The notes: a model not told the origin generated them from the letters alone. A stretch of DNA of 64,000 nt from Liolophura sinensis (GCF_032854445.1 NC_088295.1:81698644-81762643), one strand, 5' to 3'; numbered from the stretch's first letter, positions 23,631 through 36,346 are shown. Made by a program: numbers and translations.

Positions 23631-25999
23631 TTTAAGGTGAGTTTTTTTCTCCTGGGCAGTGGCAACTTGGGTCTAAGTCAGTCGGCCATCATTCTCTTGA
23701 AACATATGAGAACTACATAATTCACAAGTTGGCTGGCAGCCTGTCATTGCAAATGAAGAAAAGACTACACTGAGATTGAATCACCGTAGGGAGAAATGTA
23801 ATGATGTATCACTGTAGACTATAAATCTGAAATAAAATGAACCCCCAGATCATTTGTTATATGCTTGACTCAATTCATTGTTACTATATGGATGTACATG
23901 TATGTTGGGAAATGAAGTTGTATCATTGCTTCTAAGATTTCACCTCACCTGGGAAACATGCATCTGCAAACAGGCCACATGTCAACATAACTTCAGATAC
24001 GATAAGGGGTATGTCAGACCTGGAAGTGGCTTTTAGGTCTGAGCTCAGTGAGATTGTAACTAGGTGTCTGATACATATGGTTACATAGTTCTATTGACCA
24101 CTGTCTAGCTGACTGAAGTTGTAGGGTAACATCTGGTTTTTGCTGGAACAAAACAGTCATAGCTCTGAATCAATATCTAGCCAAGTTTCAATACAAAACG
24201 TGTGGCAGCATAAATGGATAGGCCTGGTGCGCTTGGTGTCAATATACAGTGAGTGGGTGTGGCAATAGGCTCTGGAAATGACCTCAGCATGGCATTCCAG
24301 TGAGGAAACACTGTTGAACCCAATGAATCAAACAGTGTACCTGGAATGGAACTTATACCTGGTCCATGGAAAAGGACCTTTCGTGTTTATTTACATGTTT
24401 TTCCTTTAATGATTGTGCTGTGTTTTTTTTTTTTTTTGTTCTTTTTTTCATTGTTAATCAATTTAACAAGTACCAAACACAGCTGACGTAAGCCACCTGA
24501 AATTATCCTTCTTTGTATGGCATATTAAACTACACACATATTGTTGCTCAGGGTAAAACTATGCATCAACTTTAGAGTCAAAGAGGATATTGTTGAAAAC
24601 ATAATCAGAAAAAATCATGCTTTGAGACAAGTTCATACTGAGTGCCCTAAATGTTCACAAGAAAAAATGAGTCTTTGGAGGCAGGTAATGGTCATAAAAT
24701 ATCGTTTGTGGTGCTGAAATCGCCCAACCTTCCCAACAATCATCTATCTGAGATGAATTAAACTTTCAGAATGAGTCAAAATGAGCACCTTACTTGTATA
24801 TGTAGTCATGTTCAGACTCTTAGGTTGGACACAGTAGGTACATGTAAGTTATACGTGTGATAGATATTTGGTCTGAGAACTTGATGGAATGTGTTGGCCT
24901 ACAAATGAATGATATTTGCGATCTGAGATATAAATTTCTGCAATATTAATATTGGCAAAGTATATGTGAGTGTTTGATTTAATAGTTATATTAAATGTCT
25001 ACCACGTGTATCCCGTATACCTACGGTAGTGTATATACAAACAGAAATAATTTAAGCAGAGCTTTATTAGTTTGTCAGAATTCACTGTCAATTTATCGCA
25101 GCTTTTAATTTTGTCAATCTAACCATTTTAATTTTTTGAATGCAAAATTTACATGTTTGCATCTGATGGTTTTTTCTGCAAGTGTGAAGTAATTGTGCAT
25201 TGTGATGAAATGCACATTGCAGACACCTGTGTAAAATACCTTGAAGAAAATGTAACCATTGTTGTAACATGTGTTTGTTTGATTTACGTGAGAAGCTGTA
25301 AGCTCATCTTTTTTTTTGAAGTGAAAATATTATATTCTCACAGGCCTAATCTGCATCGTAAAGGAACCAAGTTTCACTGTAGAAGAATTCAGAGCAAAAC
25401 AAAAACTTGGTCACCTGGTTATAGATCTGTATGTACATTTAGATGTATCGGTATCTTGACAGTTGTTCAGTAACAAAGAACTTATATAGACGTTATTTAG
25501 ATCTTAAGTAGATTTAACGCCTCTCAGAAATTGATGTCCACTTGTACAAGGTTGCGGCGGTCATTTTACTGGATGGAGGAACCGATAATGCGGGTAGTAA
25601 ACCGCCTTTTCTTTTTAAGCAAGTAGCTGACAGTAACTGACAATAGCAGTTGTGACGTATTTAAATGGGTATGTCTCATTGATGGAAAGGAAATGGGTAT
25701 GTCTCATTGATGGAAAGGAAATGATCACCTAAAAGATCACGTGAGACCACACAAGCGCGGTCAACCACTTAGTGAACAAAAGAAGAGACGGCGAATAGAT
25801 GGATCGTTGCCTGAGTGGGAGTGAACAAATACATGTACCTCGTGTATGTAGCGATTGAAAGACATCTGTCTTAACCAAGTACTCGGCTATGACCTTAGTC
25901 ATGAACTGAAATGTTTTGCTTTAAAGTAAGCGCCAAACTGAGGCATTTGTCTTGCTCCCAGATGTTCCGGTCGGTAGCGAGTTAAGGGATGAAATTGTT
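23631..25999. other. intergenic DNA, nothing recognised
   Basis: AT-rich DNA with a T-run near 24423-24437 and a 25-bp direct duplication (GGGTATGTCTCATTGATGGA) at about 25665-25720. Open frames such as 25153-25473 have no supporting signal. Confidence 0.5.
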
Positions 26000-26867
26000 C
26001 TATAGTCTATTTCTTTTTGAGAGTCCCCTGTATTCTTCTCCCCGGAAAGTCAGTCACACTCGCTACCAAAATTGCCTTTAATCAGTATTACATAATAGCC
26101 CAATCTCTAGACATTGATACGTTGGACTTCCATATTATTACAAAGAATTGCAGTTAGAATACTTTTTCTAATTCATAATGTTAAAGTCCATATGCTTTGT
26201 TTCGACGGCAAGAACCAGTTGCCCCGGTTGACGTCAAAATTATTCAAAAACCAGTGGCATGTTGGATACTGAGCGGAGCTCAACGTGTTTTGAAGGAGGG
26301 TAACACCAATTACCTGAACTGCTGTTGACTTTACTGTAAACCATGTTGCTGACACTGCCGTGTTTGAAATTGTTTACACGTTTTAGTGGAATATAATCTT
26401 ATTAAGTGAATTTTATTTTTTCTCCTGTTGCATATGATCTCACGGATGTATGGCTCTAGAGGTGGATATTAGGAAATTAAAGCGATCTAGTTATTCACAA
26501 TCTAGAGGCAGTGGTATAGGCTTGGTTATTGCATGGAGTTTGTTCCAACCACTTGTTAGTGCAACCATTATACAACAAATCACTCTCCACGCCCATTGTC
26601 CAGCATGCAACTTGCTTTTGAATAATTATTACGTCAACCGAAACAAAGAGGTCTTGATGTCGAAACTAAGCTTATGAAGTTTAACATTATGAATTAGAAA
26701 AAGGAATCTAACTGCAAATTGTTTGTAATAATATGGGCGTCCAACGTATCAATGTGTATAGAGCTTGGGCTGTTACGTGACACTGACTGAAGGCAATTTT
26801 GGTGGCGAGTATGACCGATTTTAGAGAGAGGTGAATATAGGCGACTCTCTAAAAGAAATGGGCTATA
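26000..26867. mobile_element. fold-back / long-TIR transposon, copy 1
   Basis: Ends are inverted repeats: left CTATAGTCTATTTCTTTTTG...CTCGCTACCAAAATTGCC, right GGCAATTTTGGTGGCGAGTA...AAAAGAAATGGGCTATA. The arms extend inwards for about 300 bp each (for example TCTAATTCATAATGTTAAAG on the left and AACATTATGAATTAGAAAAA on the right), leaving a centre of about 250 bp. No open frame resembling a transposase is present, so it is non-autonomous. About 868 bp; superfamily not determined. Confidence 0.85.
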
Positions 26868-26917
26868 CATTATTACTGAAATAGTACTGAAACGAGCGCT
26901 AGTCTGGTATAGAACTA

Positions 26918-27957
26918 CTATAGTCTATTTTTTTTTTTAACGAGTCGCCTATAACCAGCTCTCTGTATTATCTGTCATACTCGCTACCAAAATTGCCTGT
27001 AGTCAGTGACATGTAATAGCAGACGCTCGACACATGAATTGTTGGAAATCTGAAAAGAAAATGAAGTTATAAAAAATTTTTCTAATCCATAATTTTAAAG
27101 TCCATAACCTCGTTTTCAACGGCAAGAACCCACTGCCTCGGGTGACGTCATAATTATTACAAAAACAGTTGCATGCTGGATACTGGGCGGAGTTCAACAT
27201 GTTTTGACGGAGGGCAGCACCAGTTACTTAAACAACTATCGACTGAACTGTGACACCAGTTATTAATACTGACACTGCCATATTTGAAAATGTTCACACG
27301 TTTTAGAATGATATAATCTTAATAAATGAATTTTATTTTATCTCTTGTAGTATATGATCTCACGGCGGTATGGATTTAGAGATGGATATTATTTATTTAT
27401 TTATTTGATTGGTGTTTTACGTCATACTCAAGAATATTTCACTTATACGACGGCGGCCAGCATTATGGTGGGAGGAAACCAGGCATAACCCGGAGGAAAC
27501 CCACAACTGCCCGCAGGTTGCTGGAAGACCTTCCCACGGAGATGGATATTAAGAAAAAAGCCATGTACTCTATTTGCAGACAAAGTAGTGTAGGCTGTGT
27601 TACTGCGTGGAGTTTGTTCTAACCGCTTGTTGGAGCAGCCACTGTAAAACAAATTACTCTATACGCTCATTGTCCAGTATGCAAATAATACTGCATACTT
27701 TGATACTTTGAATAATTATGACGTCACCCAAGGCAATGAGTTATTGGTGTCGAAACTAAGCTCATGGAGTTTAACATTATGAATTAGAAAAAAATATTCT
27801 AAATGCATTTTCCTTGTAATAATATGGACCTTTAACGTGTCAATGTGTACAGCTTGGGTTGTTACATGTCACTGACTGAAGGCAATTTTGGTAGCGAGTA
27901 TGACAGATAATACAGAGAGCTGAATATAGGCGACTCTCCAAAAGAAACAAACTATAG
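26918..27957. mobile_element. fold-back / long-TIR transposon, copy 2, interrupted by a SINE
   Basis: Same element as the neighbour 50 bp to the left and in the same orientation, with ends CTATAGTC... and ...AACTATAG, and the same TGGTAGCGAGTATGAC motifs inverted at both sides. It is 1040 bp as found. Removing the SINE and one target-site copy (160 bp) gives about 880 bp, matching copy 1. Centre sequences align to copy 1 in direct order (ACACGTTTTAG, TATGATCTCACGG). Confidence 0.85.
27391..27538 (-). mobile_element. 5'-truncated SINE nested in fold-back element
   Basis: Minus-orientation copy of the AATAAA-tailed SINE, with its tail at the left (ATTTATTTATTTATTTGATT) and body motifs GGCCAGCATTATGGTGGGAG. 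It lacks the tRNA head. The 12-bp target-site duplication GAGATGGATATT is intact at 27379-27390 and 27539-27550, so the insertion is young relative to the host element. Confidence 0.95.
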
Positions 27958-28320
27958 TCGAGATGAATTTGTGAGTGCTATATTTTTAATCTTCTTCAGA
28001 ATTGTGTAGCATGTTTTACCGTTATTAGAAACCAAATTGAGGCAAGTAAGATTGTGTTCCTCAGCTGACGAGAAATGGCCATATGTGGAATGGTTACAAT
28101 TCCATGACGTGATGTGGACCGGCAATGTTTTTGTGTACGCAGATCAAAAGAGTCAGTCGTCAGACTCTATTTCATGTGACACTATGAAAATCAAATGTAG
28201 GCTAATACCGCTTAAAAACCATACTAGTTGAGTGGTGCAGTTACAATACATGCAGTTACAATACAAACGTATGTGCATCCTGTAACTCGAGAGTATGAAG
28301 TCAGTCGATGGATATCGAAA

Positions 28321-28689
28321 ATGAAACTAACCCTGCTCGGTATGCTTCTCACGTCATCCAGTCGCTGTTATCATAAATACAGATGTCGCACAGTTCTTGA
28401 GATGCGTGACAAGCCCCGTCGGAGAAAACGTTCGTTTGTGCGTCGTTTGTTTTCTCACCCAGTCAGCTTTTTACTTATTCTGGTTCAACCATTAATCTGG
28501 ATATCAGCACCGATTATTCGCGTACAGTTAACACTTAGCCTGGTCGAGTTCGTATGTTCAGCCGTGGGTACTGCTGTCTCTCGAGTCCGCGGCCTGTCCT
28601 TACCGCGACCTCGACTGCCATGGCTGTGGGGATATCGTAAGCTACCCGGCTCACAGCACAGAGCCGAGGGTAAGAGACTTGAACAGAAG
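28321..28689 (+). CDS. possible 5' exon of plus-strand MIEAP-like gene (basic plus hydrophobic segment)
   Basis: Open frame with in-frame ATGs at 28321 and 28402, ending at a GTAAGA donor (28690) in phase 0, which matches the phase-0 acceptor of the coiled-coil exon at 31335. From the second ATG the peptide is MRDKPRRRKRSFVRRLFSHP followed by a hydrophobic stretch (FLLILVQPLIWISAPII), like a signal-anchor. Attachment to the downstream exons rests only on phase and spacing; it could be a separate or spurious frame. Confidence 0.35.
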
Positions 28690-29444
28690 GTAAGAGAATC
28701 CCAGACGACCTAAGCCAACGTAGGCTAATCTTGTTATTCAAGAGGCATTTAATACTACCCCACTCTTTCTGTTATTGGCTTATATGAGTTATACCCCATC
28801 ACACCAAACAAGTTCTCACTAGGTTCTTAAAATTACTGCCGAATGGACTGCGTGCGAACAGAGTGGACGTTGTTGCAACTCTTTACAGCCTTTACGCAAA
28901 CTTCATGTGCACTAGCACTTCGAGTGTGCCCAAAATTGTCTAACGGCTATCCCTTTCAGTGACAATAAACTTAAAACGATATGGACGTACTACGAACGGA
29001 ATTGCCGTACTTCGATCCTACTGGGAACGTGTTGCGTCGTTGTGCAGTCGCCATCAATTGCAGTACGTGTGTACATCCACAGGGTCCGTTTGTACTTCGT
29101 TCATCCCGTTCGCAGACAGACCCAACTCGCCCCGGCTCCTAGATTTGATGTGTTGATGAGCATCATATTTTAGACATCATTTGGCCAAAGTTACACGTTC
29201 TGCGCTGACCACAGACCATTTTTACGATTTTTTAGGACGCCCAGGACGTTTTGAGAACTACTTTGGTGTTACAAGAGCATACCGCACTAGGCTTTATTAA
29301 GTCTAGTGGGTCGTTCGAGTGTTATATCACTAGGTTTAGGCTATGTTATTGTAGGCGTTACGTGTGTATGTACCGAGAGAGTGTTTACATTTCTATCCAG
29401 ATGAACATATACCTGTATCTGGACGGGAATGGCCACTGTGTGTG

Positions 29445-30715
29445 ATCGTATATGATGTAGCGTCTTGACACATCTGGTATATAGCCTGAGCACATCTGGT
29501 ATAGAATCTAACTACGTGAAGCCCATCTGATGTAGAGCCTGAGTACCTCTGTTGTATGGCCTTAGTACATCTGGTAAAGAGCCCGAGTACATGTGGTGTA
29601 GAGCCTGAGCACATCGGGTGTAGAGCCTGAACACATCTGGTGTAAAATCTGACTACGTGAAGCGTATTTGATGTAGAGCCTGAGTAGATCTGGTAAATGG
29701 CTTGAGCACATCTGGTGTAGAATCTGACTTCGTGAAGCGATTGAGTGCTTGGGGTTTAACGTCGTGAGTGCTTGGGGTTTAACGTCGTGAGTGCTTGGGG
29801 TTTAACGTCGTGTTCAACAATGTTTAACGTCATGCTCAACAATGTTTCAGTCATATGATGACGAAGGAATCCTTAGGGTGTATGTAATGTGCCTCCTTGT
29901 TGCGGGGCGGACTTGTTGCGGGTCGCTCTTTTATCTAGTGCTGTTTCACTGAGACGACTTACCACAACCACAAACACTACGGGTTGCACTATCCTCTTCA
30001 TGCTGAACGCCAAGCGAGGAAATTACAACTTCCTCTTTTAAAGTCTTAGGTGTGACTCGACCCAGGATTGATCCCGGATTTACCGATCCCGAAGCGGGCG
30101 CTCTATCAACTGTACTAAATACATCTGGTAAAGAGCCCGAGTACATGTGGTGTAGAGCCTGAGCACATCTCATGTAGAGCCTGGGCACATCTGGTGTAGA
30201 GCCTAAACACATCTCGTGTAGAAATTGAGCACCTCTGGCGTAGAGCCTGAACACATCTGGTGAAGAGCCTGAGTGAATCTCGTGTAGAGCCTACCAACTT
30301 GTTGTATGGAGCCAGAGTGCATCTGGTGTAGAGTCTGAACACATCTGATGTAGAACGTGAGCACATCTGGTTGAGCCTGAATACATTTGGTGTAAAAATT
30401 GAGCACCTCTGGTGTAGAGCCTTAGTACATCTGGTGTAGACCCTGAGCATATCTGATGTAGAAATTTAGCTCCCGGCATGTCTGATGTAGAGCCGTAGAA
30501 CATCTGGGATAGATCCTGAGTACATTTGGTGAAGAGTCTATGACGTCTGGTGTAGAGCTTGAGCATATTTAGTGTAGAGCCAGATCACATCGGGTAGAAA
30601 GCCAGAGCACAGCTGGTGTAGAGTTTGAGCACATCTGGTGTGGAGCCTGCGCACTTGTTGTATAGAGATATGATGTAGAGCTTGATAACATCAGGTGTAG
30701 ATCATGAGCACATGT
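29445..30715. repeat. 22-bp minisatellite split by a SINE
   Basis: Many degenerate copies of a 22-bp unit (ATCTGGTGTAGAGCCTGAGC), with some copies extended to about 33 bp. A minus-orientation SINE (29745-30118) divides the array, with the same repeat on both sides. Short minus-strand frames across it (CSGSTPDVLRLYTRC-like) are periodicity artefacts. A weaker related repeat (ATCTAATATAGAGGCTATAT) continues at about 31020-31300. Confidence 0.9.
29745..30118 (-). mobile_element. CACT-tailed SINE with triplicated 3' tail, inserted in minisatellite
   Basis: Minus-orientation full-length copy. B-box region as GGATTGATCCCGGATTTACC, body hairpin GAGGAAATTACAACTTCCTC, and the tail at the left. The terminal segment GAGTGCTTGGGGTTTAACGT is repeated three times in tandem (29745-29813), and TTTAACGTC-CAACAATG once more after that. 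The usual CACTCACT ending is reduced to the GAGTG within each copy. Confidence 0.85.
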
Positions 30716-30884
30716 TGTGCAGGGAGCTCTGGGAGAGCATACGTTTTGATGGTGGTTGACGTTCAGAATATGAGAAATGTCCCATGTTGTGGGTGTCAAC
30801 ATAACAATGTGACTAAGTCGGACGTCATGGTGTCTGGTGTCTACGACGTCCCAGTGAGGCAGCACTATAAGTGTGTATGTCGAC

Positions 30885-30960
30885 ATTGAGTTCGGCCTGC
30901 TGCAAGGAGACACCGTTATGATATGACCGAAATAGTGTTGAAAGTGACATTAACCCCTAG
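30885..30960 (+). mobile_element. degraded SINE 3' end
   Basis: GGCCTGCTGCAAGGAGACAC followed by TATGACCGAAATAGTGTTGA and CATTAACCCCTA resembles the last 75 bp of the CACT-tailed SINE, with heavy divergence. Confidence 0.5.
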
Positions 30961-31334
30961 TCAAACAAAAATCTTGACCACAGTTGAAATTTAACCTTAG
31001 GTGATGTACAACCGTTAAATAGGAAATGCAGAACATTTGCAGGTCTAATATAGACACATCTAATAATGAGCGTATGTATTCACCTCTTGTATTTATGCCT
31101 ATATGGAAATCTAATGTACAGCATATATGCCCATCTAACATAAAGTGTACATGAACTTCTCATACAGAGCAGTATGTATATCTAATATAGAGGCTATATG
31201 CATATCTAATATACAGAGTTCACATGTACGTATGTGAACATTATGTTGCTTACCTGTGAAACAGAGGCTATATGCATATGCACGTCTAAAATAATACAGG
31301 ACCAGGATGATAAGACAGCTTTCTTGCTTGACAG

Positions 31335-34300
31335 CGGGGTGTGTGCGTCACAAAGCGTAGGCCGTCGGGTAGCGGAATGGGCGGGTGTTGTCCACGTGGA
31401 AGCGCGGAGTCACGTGTGGAAGAAGGAACCGTGAAATACAACAGCCAGAGAAGTCAGTGTCAAATTCGGTCTGCTAGTACCAATGCTGAAGTGGACACTG
31501 AATCGGAGATTGAACAGCTGGACTCTCGTAAGTGTCTGCAAGAGGGAACAATCCAACAATCCAGTGAAAGCCCGAAACCCAATCGAGCACCTGCTAGTGA
31601 ACAGAAAGAACTTAACGAATTACGAAATTACAACTTGGAACTACCTAGAAGAACAGAGAAACTGGGAAATGATAGCGATGGGTTAAAACGCGATGTAACA
31701 GATTTACAAGAGGTAGAAAAGCTGAAGGTGGAAAACGAGCGCTTGAAAAAGGAGATATGTACTTATTTTACAAAAATAAGTGAGGTGCAAAATAGATGTG
31801 AGCAATTAGAGAATCAACATGCACGGAGTGTAAACGACCTCAACCAAATTACCACAGAAAATAATCAGCTTAAAAAGAAGGTTGGGTTATTACGGACTAA
31901 TGAGGAAAAAAAGGAGTCAGAACTGAGAGCATGCCAGAAACAGCTGGAGGACATGACCTGTCGGTAAGTCATCAACCTTCTGAGAACGACGGACAATTCA
32001 TATTTCATGACACGTTGTTGTGGGTGTATTTTTATCAGTCGTGTTAGGATTCACTAAGATCGCATACACATGAGGACGGCAAAGTCTTCCGCTGAGAAAA
32101 GAAAGCTTCAATGAATGTAGAAAAGTTACATTATCTTACTCTAGTTCTTATCAACGAGCTCCATGGAATCTAAACATGTATGTTGTAATTTTGATTGGAA
32201 ATTCTTATTAGGCTGAACAAAATTACGTTTTATTTTATTAATTTTTTGTGAAAAGCATAGTGTAAGTTATACACTGACGGAAGTGTAAAGTTGTCCCTAA
32301 CTGCATAATCGCTCATACAATCTTTAAAGCTAGTAGTATAGACGATTCTCTCTCTTTTCACGCATTAAGAAGTAATGTATAGTTTATGAATAGTCATGAC
32401 GTAAACCAAGGAAATCAACTCCTTGCAGTTTTATTATTTCTAAAAAAAATTGCGCACCGCTTATCAACAAAATAAATAGCAAACAATCGTCAGTATCCAG
32501 CCGCTCATTTGGTGACTCCGTCTTGCCATGTTATAGCTGTCTAGAGTTACGTCACAAAACCTAGAGACTCACCCGTACCATCGATATTAAACAAATGGGA
32601 AAATACAAACAACCATACCCAGCCAAAGAGTATCAGCTCTGTTTCATGTTCAAAGCGCCGGTGTTCTTTTAGCGCTCGGTCATGTTCCTGGAGACAAGCG
32701 TCATGTTTTAGCGGCCCAGATTGTCCACGTCCTGCAAGGGTGTAAGCATTTGGCAAAGCTGGCTGTATCGACTTACGGAATTTACCGAACATAGCAGGAC
32801 CTTCTGATTGATAACAGAAGTTCCTTTCAATCAGATTTTTCAATATTGATACAATATTTTTCTTCTTTTTTTCTTCCGAGGCGGTTTTCTTGCCAGATCA
32901 CCCTGACAAGTTACTACAGTATCCTGCCCAGAATGTACGCATTGTTACACGGGCAGCCGTTCACAGTTCCCTGTTCATAAATGTGTGATCCAAAATACAT
33001 CAGTTTAACACTTAAACTAACCGCAAAATCCAATTTTATAGCATCGATATCTGTCTATCCACTATAAGAAACTGAGAATCTAGAGCGAATAGGCTTTTTG
33101 ATGTTTCAGCCAATTATCACGTGACGCTTTCAGCGCTAGTGATTGGCCAAGTTCATAAGAGCATCTACAACATGCCTACTCAGAATGAATTGTCCGTCAG
33201 TGCCATATTCCTAATGCTGAACTTCATCTTCTCGGCTTTCAAAACTTCATATTTTTTTTTACGTATTTTTTCTGTGATAACCATGTCCTCCATCATATTT
33301 TCTATGATATATAGTGACAGACTTTATGTTCACTTTAAAAGACATCTGACTGCTAGGATGATCTGTTTCTAGATTCAGTAAGGCAGTAAGTGACAACCTT
33401 CGACTGGGGAACCCAGCTTTAGAGGACCTGAGCACAGCTAACCGGCCTTTGACACTGGCTGATCGCTACCGGGTTGACCTGTATGGCGGGGCTTGGTGTG
33501 ATGCGCTGTGTGAGCTGACGGACGGTGGAATTAGCGAGGAGTCTGCTTTACTAAGGCTTTACGACACCGTCACGGTGAGTCATTAACAGGAGTAAGTAAC
33601 TACAGTCACAACAGAGTTATTCGTCCCATGTACATCCAACTTTTCAGGTAAATGACATTGCTTGTTGGCATGAAATTATGGCTTGCTCTATCTCATGCAT
33701 GGAAGTAGTTCACAAAACGTAAAAGATGTAATTTATACCTATTGTATATAAAACACTACGAACTCTAATTTTGCGTGAACTGGGCCGTGAACCGTTTGTA
33801 TAGGTGGTGGGTTTTACAAGAAGATGATGCCATTCGTTATGATACACATCTTACACCTTCAAGTCATAGAGTTGGCGCTGGTTTAGTAAGTCAGGTTTAG
33901 CTCGACCGCAGTTGTATGATTTGCTGAAATGAAAGGTGTTTCAATACGAGTTCTTTGCTACGTACAGGCTTGTATGGAAGCCCAGGGAGTCTAAAGTGTA
34001 TAGGTAGGGTCATTCCAAGTCAGTAGTTTCAGTCCATTTCCAAATAACCTAAAATACAAGTTCCCAAAGAATGTGTAAGAAATAATATCTAAGGGGACTT
34101 TGTAATACAAGGCGAGGCAGCCATATAACAAGGTGGCGACGTGAACTAATGAGACGAGTTGAGACGTCTCGCTGCCGCCCTTCCTGTGTATCAGAACCTT
34201 TATGATAGATGGCGAGGGAGTGCGGTAGCACAAAAGCAAAGTATTATAAAGAAATATGCTCGTTGATGTGCAAATTCTTACATGATTTTTACAGTATGAG

Positions 34301-36143
34301 ATGTTACATAATGTGTCTGTATATGTGGTTATATGTTTATTGTTTTTAGGACGTTTACAAATTCAGCTTGACCCACCGACATCGGCTGTTGACAGCAAAT
34401 TTCAATGATCTGTTCTTTTCAAAACCGGATACACAGAAAAATGTCACCGTTTGTTCTTCCTCGATATCAGGCAATCCGGTATGTAAAGGTGTGACAATTT
34501 GAAGGATGTGACGACCATATTGTGAATTACTACACCTTTATCTAAAATATGATTCGTTGTGAAACACAATGGTTTCAGAGGCAAGAAAGTGTGCTTATAT
34601 AATTTTTATAAACTGACCGTATACTGTAAGTATAAAATACAACAGAGATAAAAAATTACGGAAGTCTACACATTTATTACTACGTGGATATTGTGAGAGC
34701 AAATGTAAGGAATGTGATAGCTTACAATTACGATTAATTCCAAGTCAATCGGGGCATCCGTGGCCGAGGTGCTCAGCTTACCTTCGCGGCGTAATGACGC
34801 AGGAGTCTCTCACTAATGTGGTCGCTGTGAGGTCAAGTCCAGCTCATACTGACTTCCTCTCCACCTGTACGTGGGAAGGTCTCCAAGCAACGTGATTCCC
34901 CCACCCCCGGCTCTGCCCTGTTTCCTCCCACCATAATGCTGGCCGCCGTTGTATAAGTTAAATAAGCATGATTATTCGCGTAAAACACCAAGTAAATAAA
35001 TAAATAACAGTGTCAAGCGTTCTCACAAGTTGCCTGGATTAACTGTGATAACATTTGTAATTAACCTTCTTTACAGGCAGCTAAGCCTGATCGAATGACT
35101 GAGCAGACAGTTATGGATCTTTTACGGAAAACCTTCAGCCCACAGACGGTCGCATCCCTCCAACAGGTAAATATCTATATGTACATGGGGACAGAGTTCC
35201 AGTTTTCTTGTTCTAATACATGTACAGGAGTAGTCCGTAAGAAAGCCTCCATTGTTCAATCTCCCGGTAGAGGATGTGTTGTCGCACATATCGTATTATA
35301 TTTTTCATTCGAAACGATATGGCTGAAAAATTGCCGTAGTGGCGTCAAGCCATAATCATTAATTCATTTTCATGTTCGCAAGTTCACTGAAGCCTTGAAC
35401 CGCTCAATCTTTCTGTGGTGACAACCGCCCGTTTGCTTAGTGTTTAAATGATTCATTTATTTATTTGGTAGTTTATACCATACTCAAGAATATTTCACTT
35501 ATACGACTTATACGGCGACGTCCAGCATTGTGGCGGGAGTCTGGTGTAAATCCGTGACAATCAATCTGCAAGTCTTTCGGCGATGACATCCACCCAGTCT
35601 TTCAGGGATGAGAGGCGCCCGGTTTTTCAGTGATGACAACCACCCTGTCTTTCAGTGATAAGAACCACCCAGTTGTTCAGTCATTAGATCAGTTCAGCCT
35701 TAATTCAATGATAAGAAGAACACAGACTTTCAGTCCTGTTCAGAGCGAGAAACACTGGAGGTGCTATTCACACTAGTGAATGTAACTTAAGTTATTTCTT
35801 GAACCATACTGTTGTCTGTTTTCAGCTTTACAATGTAGCCACACAAAGGCAGCCTGATCCACAGACGCCACCTATTAAGGGGGAGATGATGGCCGCGTTC
35901 ACTGCCCTTTCTCTGGAACTCTGCTGGTTGTTTGCTATTCAGGAACCGCCAATGGTTTTGTACTTCCAGTTACCTGAGGACAAGATCGTGGATCATAGCC
36001 TATACCAGTTTTACAAGAAAGCAGGAACGCACGCTAGATGTGTTATCTGGCCAGCGTTGTTGTTGCACTCTGCAGGAAACGTGTTATGTAAGGGTGAAGT
36101 GCTCGTTATTGATGAACCACCTGGATCAAATCCAACGGAGTAA
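31335..36143 (+). CDS. mitochondria-eating protein (MIEAP/SPATA18)-like, plus-strand paralogue
   Basis: Exons 31335-31963, 33373-33574, 34350-34478, 35077-35166 and 35826-36143 (TAA), all GT-AG and in phase, giving 455 residues from 31335. The first of these begins after an acceptor (TTGACAG), so the start codon is upstream, perhaps in 28321-28689. Residues about 60-205 are a coiled coil (EKLKVENERLKKEI). The rest matches the MIEAP C-terminal domain as I know it: RYRVDLYGGAWCDAL, then ELCWLFAIQEPPMVL, then VIWPALLLHSAGNVL followed by KGEV. In human, MIEAP works in mitochondrial quality control and is p53-inducible; the role of this copy is inferred. A convergent paralogue ends 1.8 kb away, and its 202-bp domain exon has the same length and phases as 33373-33574. 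Confidence 0.85.
34748..35008 (+). mobile_element. full-length tRNA-derived SINE in MIEAP-like intron
   Basis: Head with A-box-like GTGGCCGAGGTGCTCAGC and B-box-like GGTCAAGTCC, then body ACGTGGGAAGGTCTCCAAGC, TTTCCTCCCACCATAATGCT and GGCCGCCGTTGTATAAG, and the tail AAACACCAAGTAAATAAATA. Lies between the exons 34350-34478 and 35077-35166, in the same orientation as the gene. Confidence 0.9.
35455..35542 (-). mobile_element. SINE 3' fragment, minus orientation
   Basis: TTCATTTATTTATTTGG, then ATACTCAAGAATATTTCACT and GTCCAGCATTGTGGCGGGAG: the reverse complement of the AATAAA-tailed SINE 3' third. In the last intron of the plus-strand MIEAP-like gene. Confidence 0.8.
35570..35745. repeat. about 31-bp degenerate tandem repeat
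   Basis: Five to six imperfect copies of a unit containing GTCTTTCAGTGATGACAACC plus ACCCA, immediately after the SINE fragment and before the last exon. CTTTCAG within each copy looks like an acceptor. Confidence 0.7.
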
Positions 36144-36340
36144 TAACCACTACAACTTCTCTTATGTGACCGTGGTGGGTCCATCATCAGTTAATGCTAA
36201 AATCATTTTGGCAAATGTATTAGTCTTCATTAGGAACTCGGTATAGAGACCTTAAGTTTTTCTTCTGCAACTTCAGTGTTTCATAGGCTATACATGATTG
36301 TCACTCCCAACCATTTAGTCCATGGCCATGTACCGTGATG

Positions 36341-36346
36341 AATAAA
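36341..36346 (+). terminator. candidate polyadenylation signal of plus-strand MIEAP-like gene
   Basis: AATAAA about 200 bp after the stop codon at 36143. It is the first canonical hexamer downstream; cleavage is expected shortly after. Confidence 0.5.

Noticed and set aside
25153-25473. 106-codon plus-strand frame in intergenic DNA
   Set aside because: No domain, no conserved motif and no neighbouring exons in phase.
29393-30913. Chain of minus-strand frames rich in LYTRC and GSTPDV motifs
   Set aside because: Translation of the 22-bp array in several frames. A period of 22 changes frame every unit, and a SINE interrupts it.
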